Shown in pieces: positions 9,565 to 19,035 of a DNA stretch of 64,000 nucleotides. Position numbers and translations under genes: made by a program. The notes under the pieces are model-generated. The model saw nothing but the letters and a program-made list of their open reading frames with translations. It searched no databases and had not been told where the DNA came from. Position 1 is the stretch's first letter; each line of letters opens with the position of its first letter. Source of the stretch: an uncultured Acidobacteriota bacterium (GTDB lineage Bacteria; Acidobacteriota; Blastocatellia; Pyrinomonadales; Pyrinomonadaceae); NCBI GenBank assembly GCA_937859595.1, contig CALMAH010000003.1, positions 1-64,000 of the forward strand, given 5' to 3'.

Positions 9565-9726
9565 TGAGATGATAATGGAAATTGTTGAATGGTAAGTGGT
9601 AAACGGTGAGTTTTGGGCCTTGGGGTGTTCGGCCGGTGGTTTGTTCACAACCGAGGAGAGACGACCGACGAGGCTCTATTCACATTTGACTGCTAACGAT
9701 TCACGATTGACGATTTACTAACCTAT
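9565..9726. repeat. Fold-back spacer between rplF and rplR
   Basis: The left edge carries GGTAAGTGGTAAACGGTGAG words; the right edge carries AACGATTCACGATTGACGATTTACTAACC, an imperfect inverse of the left words. Between them is a GC-rich stretch without a gene. At 162 bp it is the longest spacer of the spc part. Confidence 0.5.
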
Positions 9727-10113
9727 ATGGCACAGAAGAGCAGAACAGAGATTCGCCGGGGCGTGCGGAGCCGCATCAGGAAAAAGGTGCGCGGATCCGC
9801 CGAGAGGCCCAGGCTGGCCGTTTATCGCAGCCTGAATCACATTTACGCACAAGTGATCGATGACGAAAGCGGCAAGACCATCGTAACCGCCTCCACCGTG
9901 GAAAAGGACCTCGCAGGAACTTCGGGCGGTAATGTCGAGGCGGCGACCCGTGTCGGGAAGGCGATCGCCGAGCGGGCCATGGCCGCCGGCATTTCCACCG
10001 TTGTGTTCGATCGCGGCGGGTATGTGTTCCACGGCCGTGTCAAAGCGTTGATCGAAGCATCGCGAGCAGGCGGGCTGAATCAGGGAGAGGCAAAGGCAGC
10101 ATCAGCCGAGTGA
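9727..10113 (+). CDS. rplR: 50S ribosomal protein L18
   Basis: 128 residues with [37 protein letters not shown] and the terminal [20 protein letters not shown], all L18 signatures. L18 delivers 5S rRNA together with L5. Confidence 0.97.
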   Translation: MAQKSRTEIRRGVRSRIRKKVRGSAERPRLAVYRSLNHIYAQVIDDESGKTIVTASTVEKDLAGTSGGNVEAATRVGKAIAERAMAAGISTVVFDRGGYVFHGRVKALIEASRAGGLNQGEAKAASAE

Positions 10114-10123
10114 TTGAAACGTA

Positions 10124-10630
10124 ATGAACAGCAAACAGAGAATATCTCCGAGCGGATTGATCCTTAAGGACCAGTTGATCCAGATCAACCGGGTAACAAA
10201 GGTCGTAAAAGGCGGTAAGAACATGTCGTTCGCTGCATTGGTCGTCGTCGGCGACGAAGCCGGCCACGTCGGCTTTGGCACCGGAAAGGCAAAGGAAGTG
10301 CCGAATGCTATCAAGAAAGCGGTCGAGGCGGCAAAGAACAATCTTATTCGCGTGCCCTTGATCGACGGGACCCTGCCCCACGAGCTGATCGGCGAGTACG
10401 GTGCAGGACGCGTTCTGCTAAAACCGGCTGCCGAAGGTACGGGCGTTATCGCCGGCGGTGCCGTGCGTCTTGTCCTTCAGGCTCTGGGCGTTCACAATGT
10501 TCGGACAAAGATCCTCGGCTCAAATAATCCGCACAATGTTGTGCGGGCTACATTCAACGGCCTTACGAGGATGAAGGACCCGCTCGAGGTGGCCCGACTT
10601 CGCGGCAAACAGGTAGAGGAATTGGTCTAG
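10124..10630 (+). CDS. rpsE: 30S ribosomal protein S5
   Basis: 168 residues; the S5 double-stranded-RNA-binding-like domain has [20 protein letters not shown] at about 21-40, followed by [18 protein letters not shown]. The second half contains the AGGAVR and [16 protein letters not shown] motifs. S5 guards mRNA entry and decoding accuracy. Confidence 0.98.
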   Translation: MNSKQRISPSGLILKDQLIQINRVTKVVKGGKNMSFAALVVVGDEAGHVGFGTGKAKEVPNAIKKAVEAAKNNLIRVPLIDGTLPHELIGEYGAGRVLLKPAAEGTGVIAGGAVRLVLQALGVHNVRTKILGSNNPHNVVRATFNGLTRMKDPLEVARLRGKQVEELV

Positions 10631-10649
10631 TCCGGGAGTTCACGGAAAA

Positions 10650-10853
10650 ATGGCAAAGAAAGAAGAAAAAGGGAACAGCGGAAATATCAGGATCCAGTAT
10701 TATCGGAGCTCGATAGGCTTTCCGAAGAAACAAAAGGCGATCATCCGCGGTCTCGGCATCACGAAGCTGAACCAGACCGTTGAACGCGAGGATACGCCAT
10801 CAATGAGGGGCATTGTCGAAAAGGTCCCGCATTTGCTCAGGATCGTTGACTAA
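10650..10853 (+). CDS. rpmD: 50S ribosomal protein L30
   Basis: 67 residues. The L30 pattern [20 protein letters not shown] is followed by [20 protein letters not shown] and VPHLLRIVD. The first 10 residues are a Lys/Glu-rich arm slightly longer than usual. Confidence 0.95.
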   Translation: MAKKEEKGNSGNIRIQYYRSSIGFPKKQKAIIRGLGITKLNQTVEREDTPSMRGIVEKVPHLLRIVD

Positions 10854-10942
10854 ACGAATCGTTGACCGAAACGTTGGGAATTGCAGAATCGTCGAAGATG
10901 ATCGATCTCCGATATGCTGATCAACAGTTGGGAATAATAGAT

Positions 10943-11416
10943 ATGGCATTAGGACTGAATAATTTGAAGCCGGCACCGGGTTCGACGCATAAGAAAAAGC
11001 GTGTCGGGCGCGGCCCGGGCTCGGGATTGGGCAAAACCGCAGGCCGCGGACACAAGGGACAGAAATCCAGGTCCGGCTACAGCAGCCGTCCGGGGTTTGA
11101 AGGCGGCCAGATGCCACTTCAGCGTCGGCTTCCGAAACGCGGGTTCACCAATATTTTCAAGAAGCAGTGGATCGAGATCAGTTTGGCCAAGATCGAGGCC
11201 AATTTCAATGCCGGTGACGAGGTCACCCCCGAGATCCTGCACGAGCGTGGGCTAATAAAAAAGGCCAAACACGATCTGGTCATCCTCGGAAATGGGGAAG
11301 TTTCCAAGTCGTTAAAGATCTCCGCCCACCGGTTTACCAAGGCGGCTCGTGAAAAGATCGAAAAGGCCGGCGGATCGGCAACCGAGATCAAGCGTGCGGC
11401 GGCGGAAGAGGCCTGA
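10943..11416 (+). CDS. rplO: 50S ribosomal protein L15
   Basis: Start chosen at ATG 10943, giving 157 residues beginning [20 protein letters not shown], the family N-terminus; the frame is open back to 10862 but that extension is unlike L15. The [19 protein letters not shown] glycine-rich stretch and [17 protein letters not shown] are diagnostic. L15 is a late 50S assembly protein. Confidence 0.97.
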   Translation: MALGLNNLKPAPGSTHKKKRVGRGPGSGLGKTAGRGHKGQKSRSGYSSRPGFEGGQMPLQRRLPKRGFTNIFKKQWIEISLAKIEANFNAGDEVTPEILHERGLIKKAKHDLVILGNGEVSKSLKISAHRFTKAAREKIEKAGGSATEIKRAAAEEA

Positions 11417-11490
11417 TACGGGTGCTCGATGCATGGTCGCCATAGCCTTTAGTGAAGGCCGCCCCCGGTCGGGGACAAGATCGTAATTAT

Positions 11491-12912
11491 ATGGAGAAGT
11501 TTTTCAGCGCCATCCAGAACATGTTCAGCATTCCCGAGCTGCGCAAACGCATTTTGTTTACGCTCGGGCTGCTGGCGATTTACCGGCTCGGTTCCCACGT
11601 TGCGGCGCCGGGTATCGATAAGGTTCGTCTCGAACAGATGTGGGGCGAGGTTTCGGGAACGCTTCTCGGCGTGCTCGATCTCTTCTCCGGCGGAAATTTT
11701 CGTACGATCTCGGTTTTTGCTCTCGGTGTGATGCCGTATATTACGGCGTCGATCATCATGCAGCTGATGCCGGTGCTTTCGCCCGCTATCAAAAAGATCC
11801 AGGAAGAGGGCGAGGTCGGCAGGCAAAAGATAAATCAATACACGCGCTACCTTACGGTTGTGCTCTGTTCTGTCCAGACATTCTTCGTTGCAACCTGGCT
11901 GAGCCGAAATGCGATCATCGATCCAAATTCGTGGGTCGCTACCGGAATGATCGTGGTCACGCTCACCACCGGTACCATTTTCGTAATGTGGCTCGGTGAA
12001 CAGATCACCGAGCGCGGAGTCGGCAATGGTATCTCGCTGCTTATCTTCGCGGGTATCGTGATCGGGCTGCCGAGTGCCGTCGTTCAGGTGTCGGGTCGGG
12101 TCCGGGCCGGTGCGACCATGGAAACCGTCGGCGTTATCTTTCTGGTTGCAGTAATGATCGCCCTGATCGCCCTGATCGTTTATGTGGAATCGGCACGACG
12201 GAAGATCGCTATCAGCTACGCCAGCCGGCGCGTCGGAAACCAGACGTTCCGCGGCCAGGAGACCAGCCTGCCGCTGAAGATAAACATGGGCGGCGTTATC
12301 CCGGTGATCTTCGCATCGTCCGTGCTGGCAATGCCGCAGACCATTATCTCGGCGTTTCCTGCCGATCCGAACGACCCGAACTCGACATGGTCGCGTATCT
12401 ACGGGTTTTTCCAACAGTTCCACGGCGGCGACCCATATTATGAGCTGGTATTCATTTCGTTGATCGTGATCTTCACTTTCTTCTACATCACGATTATCTT
12501 CAATGTTGACGACGTTTCGGATAACCTGCGGAAACACGGCGGGTTTATCGCCGGAATCCGCCCGGGTGCCCCGACCGCAGAATATCTGAACACGATACTT
12601 ACGCGTCTGACCACCGTCGGAGCCATCTATCTCGCGTTTGTCGCGTTTGCACCGCAGGTATTGCTAAGCGGGTTCCGTGTTGGACGTCTTCCGTTTGTCG
12701 GAGACCGCCTGGATGCGTTCCTTTCGGCCACCCCCGGTTTGAGCTGGATACCGACCGGTATGGGTTATCAGTTCTTCTTTGGCGGCACATCGCTGCTCAT
12801 CCTGGTGGGTGTGGCGATGGATACCGTTTCTCAGATCGAGGCACAGCTCGTAATGAGAAACTACGAGGGCTTTCTCGGCGCGGGGTCTCGGCTTCGCGGA
12901 CGGAGGGGCTAA
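11491..12912 (+). CDS. secY: Protein translocase subunit SecY
   Basis: Start chosen at ATG 11491 (MEKFFSAIQNMFSIPELRKR); the frame extends further upstream without family support. The 473 residues contain about ten membrane helices, the plug-region motif LGVMPYITASIIMQL, and the cytoplasmic ERGVGNGISLLIFAGI. SecY forms the protein-conducting channel of the inner membrane with SecE and SecG. Position after rplO is the conserved spc-operon order. Confidence 0.98.
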   Translation: MEKFFSAIQNMFSIPELRKRILFTLGLLAIYRLGSHVAAPGIDKVRLEQMWGEVSGTLLGVLDLFSGGNFRTISVFALGVMPYITASIIMQLMPVLSPAIKKIQEEGEVGRQKINQYTRYLTVVLCSVQTFFVATWLSRNAIIDPNSWVATGMIVVTLTTGTIFVMWLGEQITERGVGNGISLLIFAGIVIGLPSAVVQVSGRVRAGATMETVGVIFLVAVMIALIALIVYVESARRKIAISYASRRVGNQTFRGQETSLPLKINMGGVIPVIFASSVLAMPQTIISAFPADPNDPNSTWSRIYGFFQQFHGGDPYYELVFISLIVIFTFFYITIIFNVDDVSDNLRKHGGFIAGIRPGAPTAEYLNTILTRLTTVGAIYLAFVAFAPQVLLSGFRVGRLPFVGDRLDAFLSATPGLSWIPTGMGYQFFFGGTSLLILVGVAMDTVSQIEAQLVMRNYEGFLGAGSRLRGRRG

Positions 12913-13005
12913 TTCAAATTTCTGGCCACAGGGCGTTTGGCGAGCCGGTAGGGACACTTTCCCCGTTAGCTCTCTCTTCCCTGTGGCTAAAGCGTTTAGG
13001 TTGTT
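12913..13005. repeat. Fold-back spacer between secY and adk
   Basis: GCCACAGGG at 12925-12933 is perfectly inverted at 12979-12987 (CCCTGTGGC), with a 45-base loop. The same GCCACAGG-type word edges the spacer before glyS. Confidence 0.6.
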
Positions 13006-13659
13006 GTGAATAGGATCATCGTTTTTATTGGGGCACCGGGTGCCGGCAAGGGCACTCAGGCCCGTCTTTTGCAGGAGCGGCTTGGGATACCGCAGATCTC
13101 CACCGGAGATATGTTCCGTGAGATGAAGACGCTCGATACCCCGCTTGCGAAAGAGGTGCAGGAGATCATGCGTTCCGGCAAATTGGTCCCGGACGATGTG
13201 ACCTTTCAGATGGTCAGGGAGCGTACCTCCCGCGAAGATTGCAGTGGCGACTACATCCTAGACGGCTATCCGCGAACGGCGGGTCAGGCCGAGATGCTTG
13301 AGGGCCTCGCGACCGAACAGCAGAAGCAGATCGTCGCCATCGAAGTGGACGTTCCCCGGGAAGAACTAATGAAAAGGCTTACCGGACGGCGTTCCTGCCC
13401 GGTGTGCAGTGAGATCTACAATATCTATTCCAGGCCTCCGAAGGTCGAGGGCCGATGCGACCTTCACCCTGACGCCGAACTTTCGCACAGGGCTGACGAC
13501 AATGAAGAGAGTGTCGGGGCCAGGCTTGCGACCTATGACGAGGAGACAAGCCCGCTGATCGAATATTACGAGCGTTCCGGCAGGCTTCATCGCGTGGCCG
13601 GCGTGGGCAGTCTTGAAGATATCTATGCGGGCATCGAAAGTGCCCTATCGGAGCATTGA
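13006..13659 (+). CDS. adk: Adenylate kinase
   Basis: Translation from GTG 13006 gives 217 residues with the P-loop GAPGAGKGTQ at about 8-17, the AMP-binding STGDMFR and DGYPRTAGQAE motifs. It converts ATP + AMP to 2 ADP. The LID domain is the zinc-type: CPVC at about 125-128, a third Cys in GRC about 17 residues later and a His/Asp candidate for the fourth ligand. It lies in the usual secY-adk-map order. GTG is the only in-frame start before the P-loop. Confidence 0.97.
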   Translation: MNRIIVFIGAPGAGKGTQARLLQERLGIPQISTGDMFREMKTLDTPLAKEVQEIMRSGKLVPDDVTFQMVRERTSREDCSGDYILDGYPRTAGQAEMLEGLATEQQKQIVAIEVDVPREELMKRLTGRRSCPVCSEIYNIYSRPPKVEGRCDLHPDAELSHRADDNEESVGARLATYDEETSPLIEYYERSGRLHRVAGVGSLEDIYAGIESALSEH

Positions 13660-13729
13660 CCGGATGCCCGGCGGTTCTCGGTTCGGCAGATTGATCAGTG
13701 CGTCATCGGCACTATTATTCGGCAAGAGA

Positions 13730-14542
13730 ATGATCATCGCAAAATCGCAAAAAGATATGGAGAAGATGCGTGCCGTCGGTGAGCTGATCGCCACCGTGCG
13801 CGAAACGCTTCGTTCGATGATCGGGCCCGGCGTAACGTCACTTGAGCTCAATGCCGCTGCCGAAAAGATGATGCGAGATGCCGGTGCGATACCGACCTTT
13901 ATTGGCTACAAACCGAGGGGAATGACGCCCTTTCCGTTCGCGATCTGCGCGTCGGTCAACGAACAGGTGGTACATGGTTTCTCGACGGATGTTCCGCTCC
14001 GCGAAGGCGATATTTTGTCGATCGACATGGCATGCACTTTAGACGGATTCGTCGGTGATACAGCGATAACCGTACCCGTCGGCGAGATACCGGACGAGAT
14101 CGAGCAGCTGATCCGGGTTACGGAAGAGTGTCTCAATGCGGCCATTGAACAGTGCCGCCCAAATAAGCGGGTCGGCGACATAGGCTGGGCCGTTCAGAGC
14201 CACGCAGAACAATTCGGCTACGGCATCGTCCGCGATTATACTGGCCATGGCATTGGCCGGAGCATGCACGAAGCTCCCCAGATACCGAACTTTGGCCGCC
14301 CGGGCACTCGTGAACGTATTCGGGCAGGTTACTGTTTTGCCATCGAGCCGATGCTGAATCTTGGTACGCCGGAAACAAAAACGCTGGACGATGGCTGGAC
14401 CGTGGTCACCCGCGACGGCAAACCGTCTGCCCATGCCGAACATACGGTCGCGGTAACCGCCGATGGGCCCGAGATACTTACGTTGACGCGGGAACAGAAG
14501 GAGAAGCGGCGTGCGGATCAGGCTGGAACTGCCGCCGCCTGA
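13730..14542 (+). CDS. map: Methionine aminopeptidase, type I
   Basis: Start chosen at ATG 13730 (MIIAKSQKDMEKMRAVGEL), giving 270 residues. The frame runs upstream into adk, but that part has no family match. The metal ligands are visible: Asp in LSIDMACTLDGFVGDTA (two), His in GHGIGRSMHE, Glu in AIEPML and Glu in HAEHTVAV. It removes the N-terminal Met of nascent proteins, which fits its place among ribosomal genes. Confidence 0.96.
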   Translation: MIIAKSQKDMEKMRAVGELIATVRETLRSMIGPGVTSLELNAAAEKMMRDAGAIPTFIGYKPRGMTPFPFAICASVNEQVVHGFSTDVPLREGDILSIDMACTLDGFVGDTAITVPVGEIPDEIEQLIRVTEECLNAAIEQCRPNKRVGDIGWAVQSHAEQFGYGIVRDYTGHGIGRSMHEAPQIPNFGRPGTRERIRAGYCFAIEPMLNLGTPETKTLDDGWTVVTRDGKPSAHAEHTVAVTADGPEILTLTREQKEKRRADQAGTAAA

Positions 14543-14613
14543 CTTGAAAATGACGGTGGAAAAAGGTAACCTTAAGAGTTTGTCCAACTAGACGCTGAGT
14601 TGGCCGAGATCGT

Positions 14614-14835
14614 ATGTCAAAGGAAGAAGCCATAGAGGTTACGGCCACTGTGCTTGAGACGCTTCCAAACGCGATGTTCAGGGTCGCGGTTGACGAAAAT
14701 CAGCACGAGGTGCTGGCCCATATTTCCGGCAAGATGCGAAAGTATTTCATTAAGATCTTGCCCGGAGATAAGGTTTTGGTTGAACTTTCGCCCTACGACC
14801 TTAGTCGGGGCAGGATCACATACCGCTATAAATAG
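14614..14835 (+). CDS. infA: Translation initiation factor IF-1
   Basis: 73 residues forming one S1/OB-fold domain, with [35 protein letters not shown] and [18 protein letters not shown]-1 occupies the A site during initiation. Residues 1-8 (MSKEEAIE) are standard. Confidence 0.98.
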   Translation: MSKEEAIEVTATVLETLPNAMFRVAVDENQHEVLAHISGKMRKYFIKILPGDKVLVELSPYDLSRGRITYRYK

Positions 14836-14853
14836 GCGGGCGGGGTTAGTGTT

Positions 14854-14967
14854 ATGAAAGTACGTCCTTCAGTAAAGAAGATCTGCGATAAGTGCAAGAT
14901 CATCCACCGTAAGGGTGTTGTTCGGGTTATTTGTGAGAACCCAAAGCATAAACAGCGCCAGGGATAG
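14854..14967 (+). CDS. rpmJ: 50S ribosomal protein L36
   Basis: A 37-codon gene: [20 protein letters not shown] followed by [17 protein letters not shown]. The four zinc ligands C11, C14, C27 and H32 are present, so this is the zinc-containing form. It lies between infA and rpsM, its conserved place. Confidence 0.97.
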   Translation: MKVRPSVKKICDKCKIIHRKGVVRVICENPKHKQRQG

Positions 14968-14985
14968 GTTTGTTCAGGAGAGATT

Positions 14986-15369
14986 ATGGCTCGTGTAGCA
15001 GGAGTTGATTTACCGCCCCAGAAAAGGGCACAGATCGGTTTGACGTATATCTACGGGATCGGACGGAGCCGTGCGACCGAGATCCTCGGTGCGGCGGGCG
15101 TCAGCATAGATGCGAAGATCCGCGATCTTACCGAAGAGGAACTTAACAAGATCCGGTCGGTCATCGACCAGCAGGGTGAGGTCGAGGGCGACCTCCGCAA
15201 ACGTGTCCAGATGGATATCAAACGGCTAATGGATATCGGCTGCTACCGCGGGCTTCGCCATCGTCGCAGCCTGCCCGTTCGCGGACAAAGGACATCGACC
15301 AATGCACGCACCCGCAAAGGCCCGAGAAAGGCGGCCGTGGCCAAGAAGAAGGCTCCGGGCAAGAAATAG
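14986..15369 (+). CDS. rpsM: 30S ribosomal protein S13
   Basis: 127 residues beginning [20 protein letters not shown], with the helix-two-turn-helix [13 protein letters not shown] and the C-terminal [21 protein letters not shown]13 bridges the 30S head to the 50S and contacts P-site tRNA. The Lys-rich end is normal. Confidence 0.98.
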   Translation: MARVAGVDLPPQKRAQIGLTYIYGIGRSRATEILGAAGVSIDAKIRDLTEEELNKIRSVIDQQGEVEGDLRKRVQMDIKRLMDIGCYRGLRHRRSLPVRGQRTSTNARTRKGPRKAAVAKKKAPGKK

Positions 15370-15449
15370 GAAGTTTGCGAATGTCGGTCTGCGAATCGAG
15401 GTTTCCTTTTCATTCGCAGATCGTCATTTGAAATTCGAAATTGAACAGC
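15370..15449. repeat. Fold-back spacer between rpsM and rpsK
   Basis: The left words (TTTGCGAATGTCGGTCTGCG) are imperfectly inverted on the right (CATTCGCAGATCGTCATTTG), followed by GAAATTCGAAATTG words shared with the spacer before rpsS. Confidence 0.55.
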
Positions 15450-15848
15450 ATGGCAAAAGCAGCAGGAAAGAAAAAGACATTTAAGAAAAAGGAGCGGAAG
15501 AATATCCCGGTCGGCATCGTCCATATCTCGGCGTCGTTCAATAACACGCTGATCTCGATCACGGACACCCAGGGAAATCTTATCGCCCAGTCCTCGTCCG
15601 GAGCACGCGGTTTCCGCGGTTCGCGCAAGGGAACGCCTTTCGCCGCACAACAGGCGGCCGGAGAAGTTGCCCGAAAGGCGGTCGAGGCAGGTATGCGTGA
15701 GGCTGAAGTAAGGGTAAAAGGACCTGGCGGCGGACGCGAATCGGCCATCAGGGCCGTCAACCAGGCCGGTATCCGCGTTACGTCTATCCGGGACACGACG
15801 CCGATCCCGCACAATGGCTGCAGGCCCCCAAAGCGCCGACGCGTTTGA
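15450..15848 (+). CDS. rpsK: 30S ribosomal protein S11
   Basis: 132 residues from ATG 15450; a TTG three codons earlier is also open but less likely. Motifs include [51 protein letters not shown] and the ending [18 protein letters not shown]11 forms the 30S platform near the mRNA exit. Confidence 0.97.
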   Translation: MAKAAGKKKTFKKKERKNIPVGIVHISASFNNTLISITDTQGNLIAQSSSGARGFRGSRKGTPFAAQQAAGEVARKAVEAGMREAEVRVKGPGGGRESAIRAVNQAGIRVTSIRDTTPIPHNGCRPPKRRRV

Positions 15849-15935
15849 TGGATCTGCGAATTTCACTTTGCGATTCGCGGTTGTTTTCTCAGTTTTTGTT
15901 TAGAGGTTTTTATTATCGAAAGGACGAAGGGAGTA

Positions 15936-16070
15936 ATGCCAAAAGCATCTCTCGTAAACTTTTCCGATCAGAAGAAAGTGGTTTGCAGTAGGCGGACCGG
16001 TCGCGAGTTCAAATTCGCTGACCTGTGGGTGCAAATTGCCGATCACTTCTCGGAGGCAATGAATGGCTAG
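15936..16070 (+). CDS. Small uncharacterised protein between rpsK and rpsD
   Basis: ATG 15936 is preceded by AAGGACGAAGGGAG, a good ribosome-binding site, and opens a 44-residue frame: [20 protein letters not shown], then [20 protein letters not shown] and AMNG. Its last 8 bases overlap the rpsD start, the arrangement of translationally coupled genes. I do not recognise a family. It has one Cys and no membrane segment. It could be a real small protein or a leader peptide for rpsD. The coupling and ribosome-binding site are what support it. Confidence 0.6.
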   Translation: MPKASLVNFSDQKKVVCSRRTGREFKFADLWVQIADHFSEAMNG

Positions 16071-16695
16071 ATATAGAGATGCAGTTTGCAGGCTTTGCCG
16101 TCGCGAAGGCGGAAAGCTCTTTTTGAAAGGTGACCGCTGCTTTAAGCCCTCGTGCGCTATAGAAAAGCGCGGTACCAACCCTCCGGGCCAGCACGGTGCG
16201 GCCCGCCGCAAGATGCTTGCCGGTTATGGCCAGCAGCTCCGCGAAAAGCAGAAAGTAAAGCGCATTTACTTTATCCTCGAGAAACAATTCAGGAACTATT
16301 TCGAAAAGGCCCTTCGCCAAAAAGGCGTTACGGGCGAGATCCTGCTTTTTATGCTTGAGCGGCGGCTGGACAATGTTGTCTATCGTTCCGGTTTTGCTAC
16401 ATCGCGGCGCCAGGCGCGTCAGCTTGTCAATCATGGCCACATCCTCGTCAATGGCCGAAAGGTCGATATCCCTTCCTTCCAGGTCAAGGTAGGCGATGTC
16501 ATCAGCGTCAAGGATAAGAGCCATAAGAACGCCCATGTAGATGCGGCGTGGCAAACGGCGGCCGGTCGCGGACGTCCTTCATGGATCGCTCCCGAGGGCA
16601 AGGACCTGAGTGTGTCGATAGCTTCTTTGCCGACGCGGCAGGACATCGACCCGAACATTAACGAGCAGTTGATCGTCGAGCTTTACAGCAAGTAG
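16063..16695 (+). CDS. rpsD: 30S ribosomal protein S4 (zinc type)
   Basis: 210 residues with four Cys at the N-terminus (CRLC at 9-12, C26 and C31 in RCFKPSC), the zinc-binding form. The S4 RNA-binding domain contains [20 protein letters not shown] and [19 protein letters not shown]4 nucleates 30S assembly and represses the alpha operon in E. coli. The start overlaps the upstream 44-residue frame. Confidence 0.97.
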   Translation: MARYRDAVCRLCRREGGKLFLKGDRCFKPSCAIEKRGTNPPGQHGAARRKMLAGYGQQLREKQKVKRIYFILEKQFRNYFEKALRQKGVTGEILLFMLERRLDNVVYRSGFATSRRQARQLVNHGHILVNGRKVDIPSFQVKVGDVISVKDKSHKNAHVDAAWQTAAGRGRPSWIAPEGKDLSVSIASLPTRQDIDPNINEQLIVELYSK

Positions 16696-16791
16696 TTGAC
16701 CGGTTTCCCGGGCCGCGTGTATTGCTCCGGTTCGCACCGGTGAATGCATGGCAGCCTGGCGGGGGCCCGAGAACCTTTATAAAAAGAAAAT
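16696..16791. repeat. Structured spacer between rpsD and rpoA
   Basis: GGTTTCCCGGGCCGCG on the left pairs imperfectly with GGCGGGGGCCCGAGAACC on the right, and a small CCGGT-TCGC-ACCGG hairpin lies inside. No T-tract follows, so transcription probably reads on into rpoA. Confidence 0.45.
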
Positions 16792-17808
16792 ATGACTCAG
16801 AGCAACAATTGGACAGATTTCCAGATGCCGAGCAGGCTTAATGTTGAAAGCGAGACGCTTACGGAGAGGTACGGAAAGTTTTACGCACAGCCTTTCGAAC
16901 GCGGCTTTGGCACCACGATCGGCAATTCTATCCGCCGTGCGCTCCTATCGTCAATTGAGGGAGCAGCCATCACCGCGGTAAAGATCGACGGCGTCGAACA
17001 CGAGTTCTCCTCTATCAAGGGTGTCGTCGAGGACGCGACAGACGTGATTCTCAATCTTAAGCAGGTACCGTTCATTCTCCATGGCAATGGCCCGAAAACG
17101 CTCAGCCTTAGTAAAAAAGGTGCCGGCGAGGTGACCAGCGCGGACATCCAGGCCGACGGCGAGGTAGAGATCCTCGATCAGGACGTGCATATCGCTACGA
17201 TCTCGGGTTCCGGCTCGCTCAACATCGAGATGCGGCTCAAGCGCGGCCGCGGTTATGTTTCGGCGGAGTATAACAATGACGAGGACCTTTCTGTAGGATA
17301 TATCCCGATCGATTCGGTGCATTCGCCCATCAAAAAGGTAAATTACTCAGTCGATAAGACCCGCCAGGGTTCGAACACCGAGCTTGACAAGCTTACGATC
17401 GAGGTATGGACGGACGGTTCCGTCAAGCCTGAAGATTCCATCGGGCTTGCCGCAAAACTGGTCAAGGACCATATGTCCATCTTTATCAATTTTGAGGAAG
17501 AGGAAGAAGAATACAAGTACGAGGACATCGCCCGGCCGCCGCTGATGCGGAACGACCTGCTCGACAAACCGGTCGATGAACTGGAGCTTTCGGTCCGTTC
17601 CTACAATTGCTTGAAAAACGCAGATATCCGTTCGATCCGCGATCTGATCAAGCGGAGCGAAAAAGATATGCTGCATACAAAGAACTTCGGCAAGAAATCG
17701 CTTACCGAGATCAAGGACCTGCTTCACGGTATGGGACTTGATTTCGGAATGGATTTTGACGAGCAGGGCAACCCGATACCGGGTACCGGCGGCAGAGACC
17801 TGGATTAA
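16792..17808 (+). CDS. rpoA: RNA polymerase subunit alpha
   Basis: 338 residues. The N-terminal dimerisation domain has [20 protein letters not shown] at about 35-54 and the [19 protein letters not shown] block. After an acidic linker, the C-terminal domain has [19 protein letters not shown] and [17 protein letters not shown], the helix-hairpin-helix that touches UP elements and activators. Confidence 0.98.
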   Translation: MTQSNNWTDFQMPSRLNVESETLTERYGKFYAQPFERGFGTTIGNSIRRALLSSIEGAAITAVKIDGVEHEFSSIKGVVEDATDVILNLKQVPFILHGNGPKTLSLSKKGAGEVTSADIQADGEVEILDQDVHIATISGSGSLNIEMRLKRGRGYVSAEYNNDEDLSVGYIPIDSVHSPIKKVNYSVDKTRQGSNTELDKLTIEVWTDGSVKPEDSIGLAAKLVKDHMSIFINFEEEEEEYKYEDIARPPLMRNDLLDKPVDELELSVRSYNCLKNADIRSIRDLIKRSEKDMLHTKNFGKKSLTEIKDLLHGMGLDFGMDFDEQGNPIPGTGGRDLD

Positions 17809-17884
17809 ACGGTCGATAGGTTCAGGATCGTTTCGGGTCGGCCCCGACGGACAGAACCTCCCGGGTTAACTAGAACTTTTCGAT

Positions 17885-18391
17885 ATGAGACATAGAAAAG
17901 CACATCGCAAACTGGGCCGGACGACCGAACATCGTCTGTCGATGCTCAGAAACATGGCGACATCGCTGATCAACGCTGAAAATGAGCACATCGTCACAAC
18001 GGTGCCCAAGGCGAAAGAGCTGAGGCCGTTCGTTGAAAAGGTGATCACGCTCGCCCGCAAGGCCCGGCATCTCGAAGGAGACGATGCGGCCGCACGCGAG
18101 GTCCATCTCCGGCGACAGGCGGCGCGGTTCTTCCATGCCGGCAACAGCCAGTTCAAGGCCGAACAGAGCCGCTTTCGCGGAAAAAAGGGTGAGGCGAAAG
18201 ACGCCGTCGAGCGAACCGCCGGTGTTAAGGCCGTCCAGCGTCTTTTCGATGAACTCGGCGAACGTTATAAGGACCGCAACGGAGGCTACACGCGTATCAT
18301 TCGCCTTCGTCGGCGCTCGGGAGACAATGCCGAGCTGGCCGTTATCGAATTGGTCGATAATCCGCGCGAGCTCGCGGCCCGCGAATCTTAG
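17885..18391 (+). CDS. rplQ: 50S ribosomal protein L17
   Basis: 168 residues beginning [20 protein letters not shown] and ending [20 protein letters not shown], both diagnostic. Between them, residues 60-115 (rich in Arg, Ala and Glu) are longer than in the usual 115-130-residue L17. L17 is at the tunnel exit region. It follows rpoA as usual. Confidence 0.96.
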   Translation: MRHRKAHRKLGRTTEHRLSMLRNMATSLINAENEHIVTTVPKAKELRPFVEKVITLARKARHLEGDDAAAREVHLRRQAARFFHAGNSQFKAEQSRFRGKKGEAKDAVERTAGVKAVQRLFDELGERYKDRNGGYTRIIRLRRRSGDNAELAVIELVDNPRELAARES

Positions 18392-18415
18392 ACCGGCTCC
18401 CAGAGGTAGGACAGT

Positions 18416-18949
18416 ATGAGCGACAACACTGCATCCGCGAAGGCGGGAACAAAGGGATCTGATGCCGGGGAGGAGACCCGCGCCTCGGAACCTTCGTTCA
18501 ATCTGGCCGAGATCCGCGAACTTGCCGAACTCGTAAACGAATATGGGTTTACCGACTTTAGGTTCGAGAACGAGAACATCAAGGTCCGCCTAAGCAAGCA
18601 GGTTCAGGTGGCGTCGATGCCGGCCGTTCAGACGGCTCCCGCTGTCGCCCAGTCGGCACCCGAAGCTTCTACTGAATCTGCTGCCGAACCCGATGCGGAT
18701 CACGACGCAGGCCTCCATAAGATAACCTCGCCCATTGTCGGCACATTCTACCGGGCACCCGGGCCGGACAAGGAACCCTACGTCAAAGAGGGAAGCACAG
18801 TGTCGGCCGATTCGGTCGTCTGCATCGTCGAAGCGATGAAGCTGATGAACGAAATACAGGCCGAGGTCTCCGGCGAAGTGGTCAAGATCTACGTCGAGAA
18901 CGGCGAACCGGTCGAATACGGCCAGCCGCTGTTCGGTATCAGAAAGTAA
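18416..18949 (+). CDS. accB: Biotin carboxyl carrier protein of acetyl-CoA carboxylase
   Basis: 177 residues. A short N-terminal helix region (FNLAEIRELAELVNEYGFTD) is typical of AccB; a Pro/Ala linker follows and the biotinyl domain ends the protein, with the biotin-accepting Lys in VEAMKLMNEI near residue 141. It carries carboxy-biotin between AccC and the AccAD transferase for malonyl-CoA synthesis. accC follows on the same strand. Confidence 0.96.
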   Translation: MSDNTASAKAGTKGSDAGEETRASEPSFNLAEIRELAELVNEYGFTDFRFENENIKVRLSKQVQVASMPAVQTAPAVAQSAPEASTESAAEPDADHDAGLHKITSPIVGTFYRAPGPDKEPYVKEGSTVSADSVVCIVEAMKLMNEIQAEVSGEVVKIYVENGEPVEYGQPLFGIRK

Positions 18950-19035
18950 GTGAAGTAAGCCACGAGTTTTCACGATTTCCGCGAATTATTTTTTGGATCA
19001 TTCGTGTGATCTGTGAGATTCGTGGCTAGTTCTTT
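18950..19035. repeat. Fold-back spacer between accB and accC
   Basis: AGCCACGA at 18958-18965 is perfectly inverted at 19020-19027 (TCGTGGCT), and pairing continues imperfectly inward through TTTCACGATTTCCGCGAATT. The word type 'CCACGAATTTCACGAAT' is, from memory, widespread in bacterial intergenic regions. Confidence 0.6.

Noticed and set aside
11449..12537. 362-residue open frame opposite secY
   Set aside because: It mirrors the secY codons, has no ribosome-binding site and a composition typical of antisense shadows.
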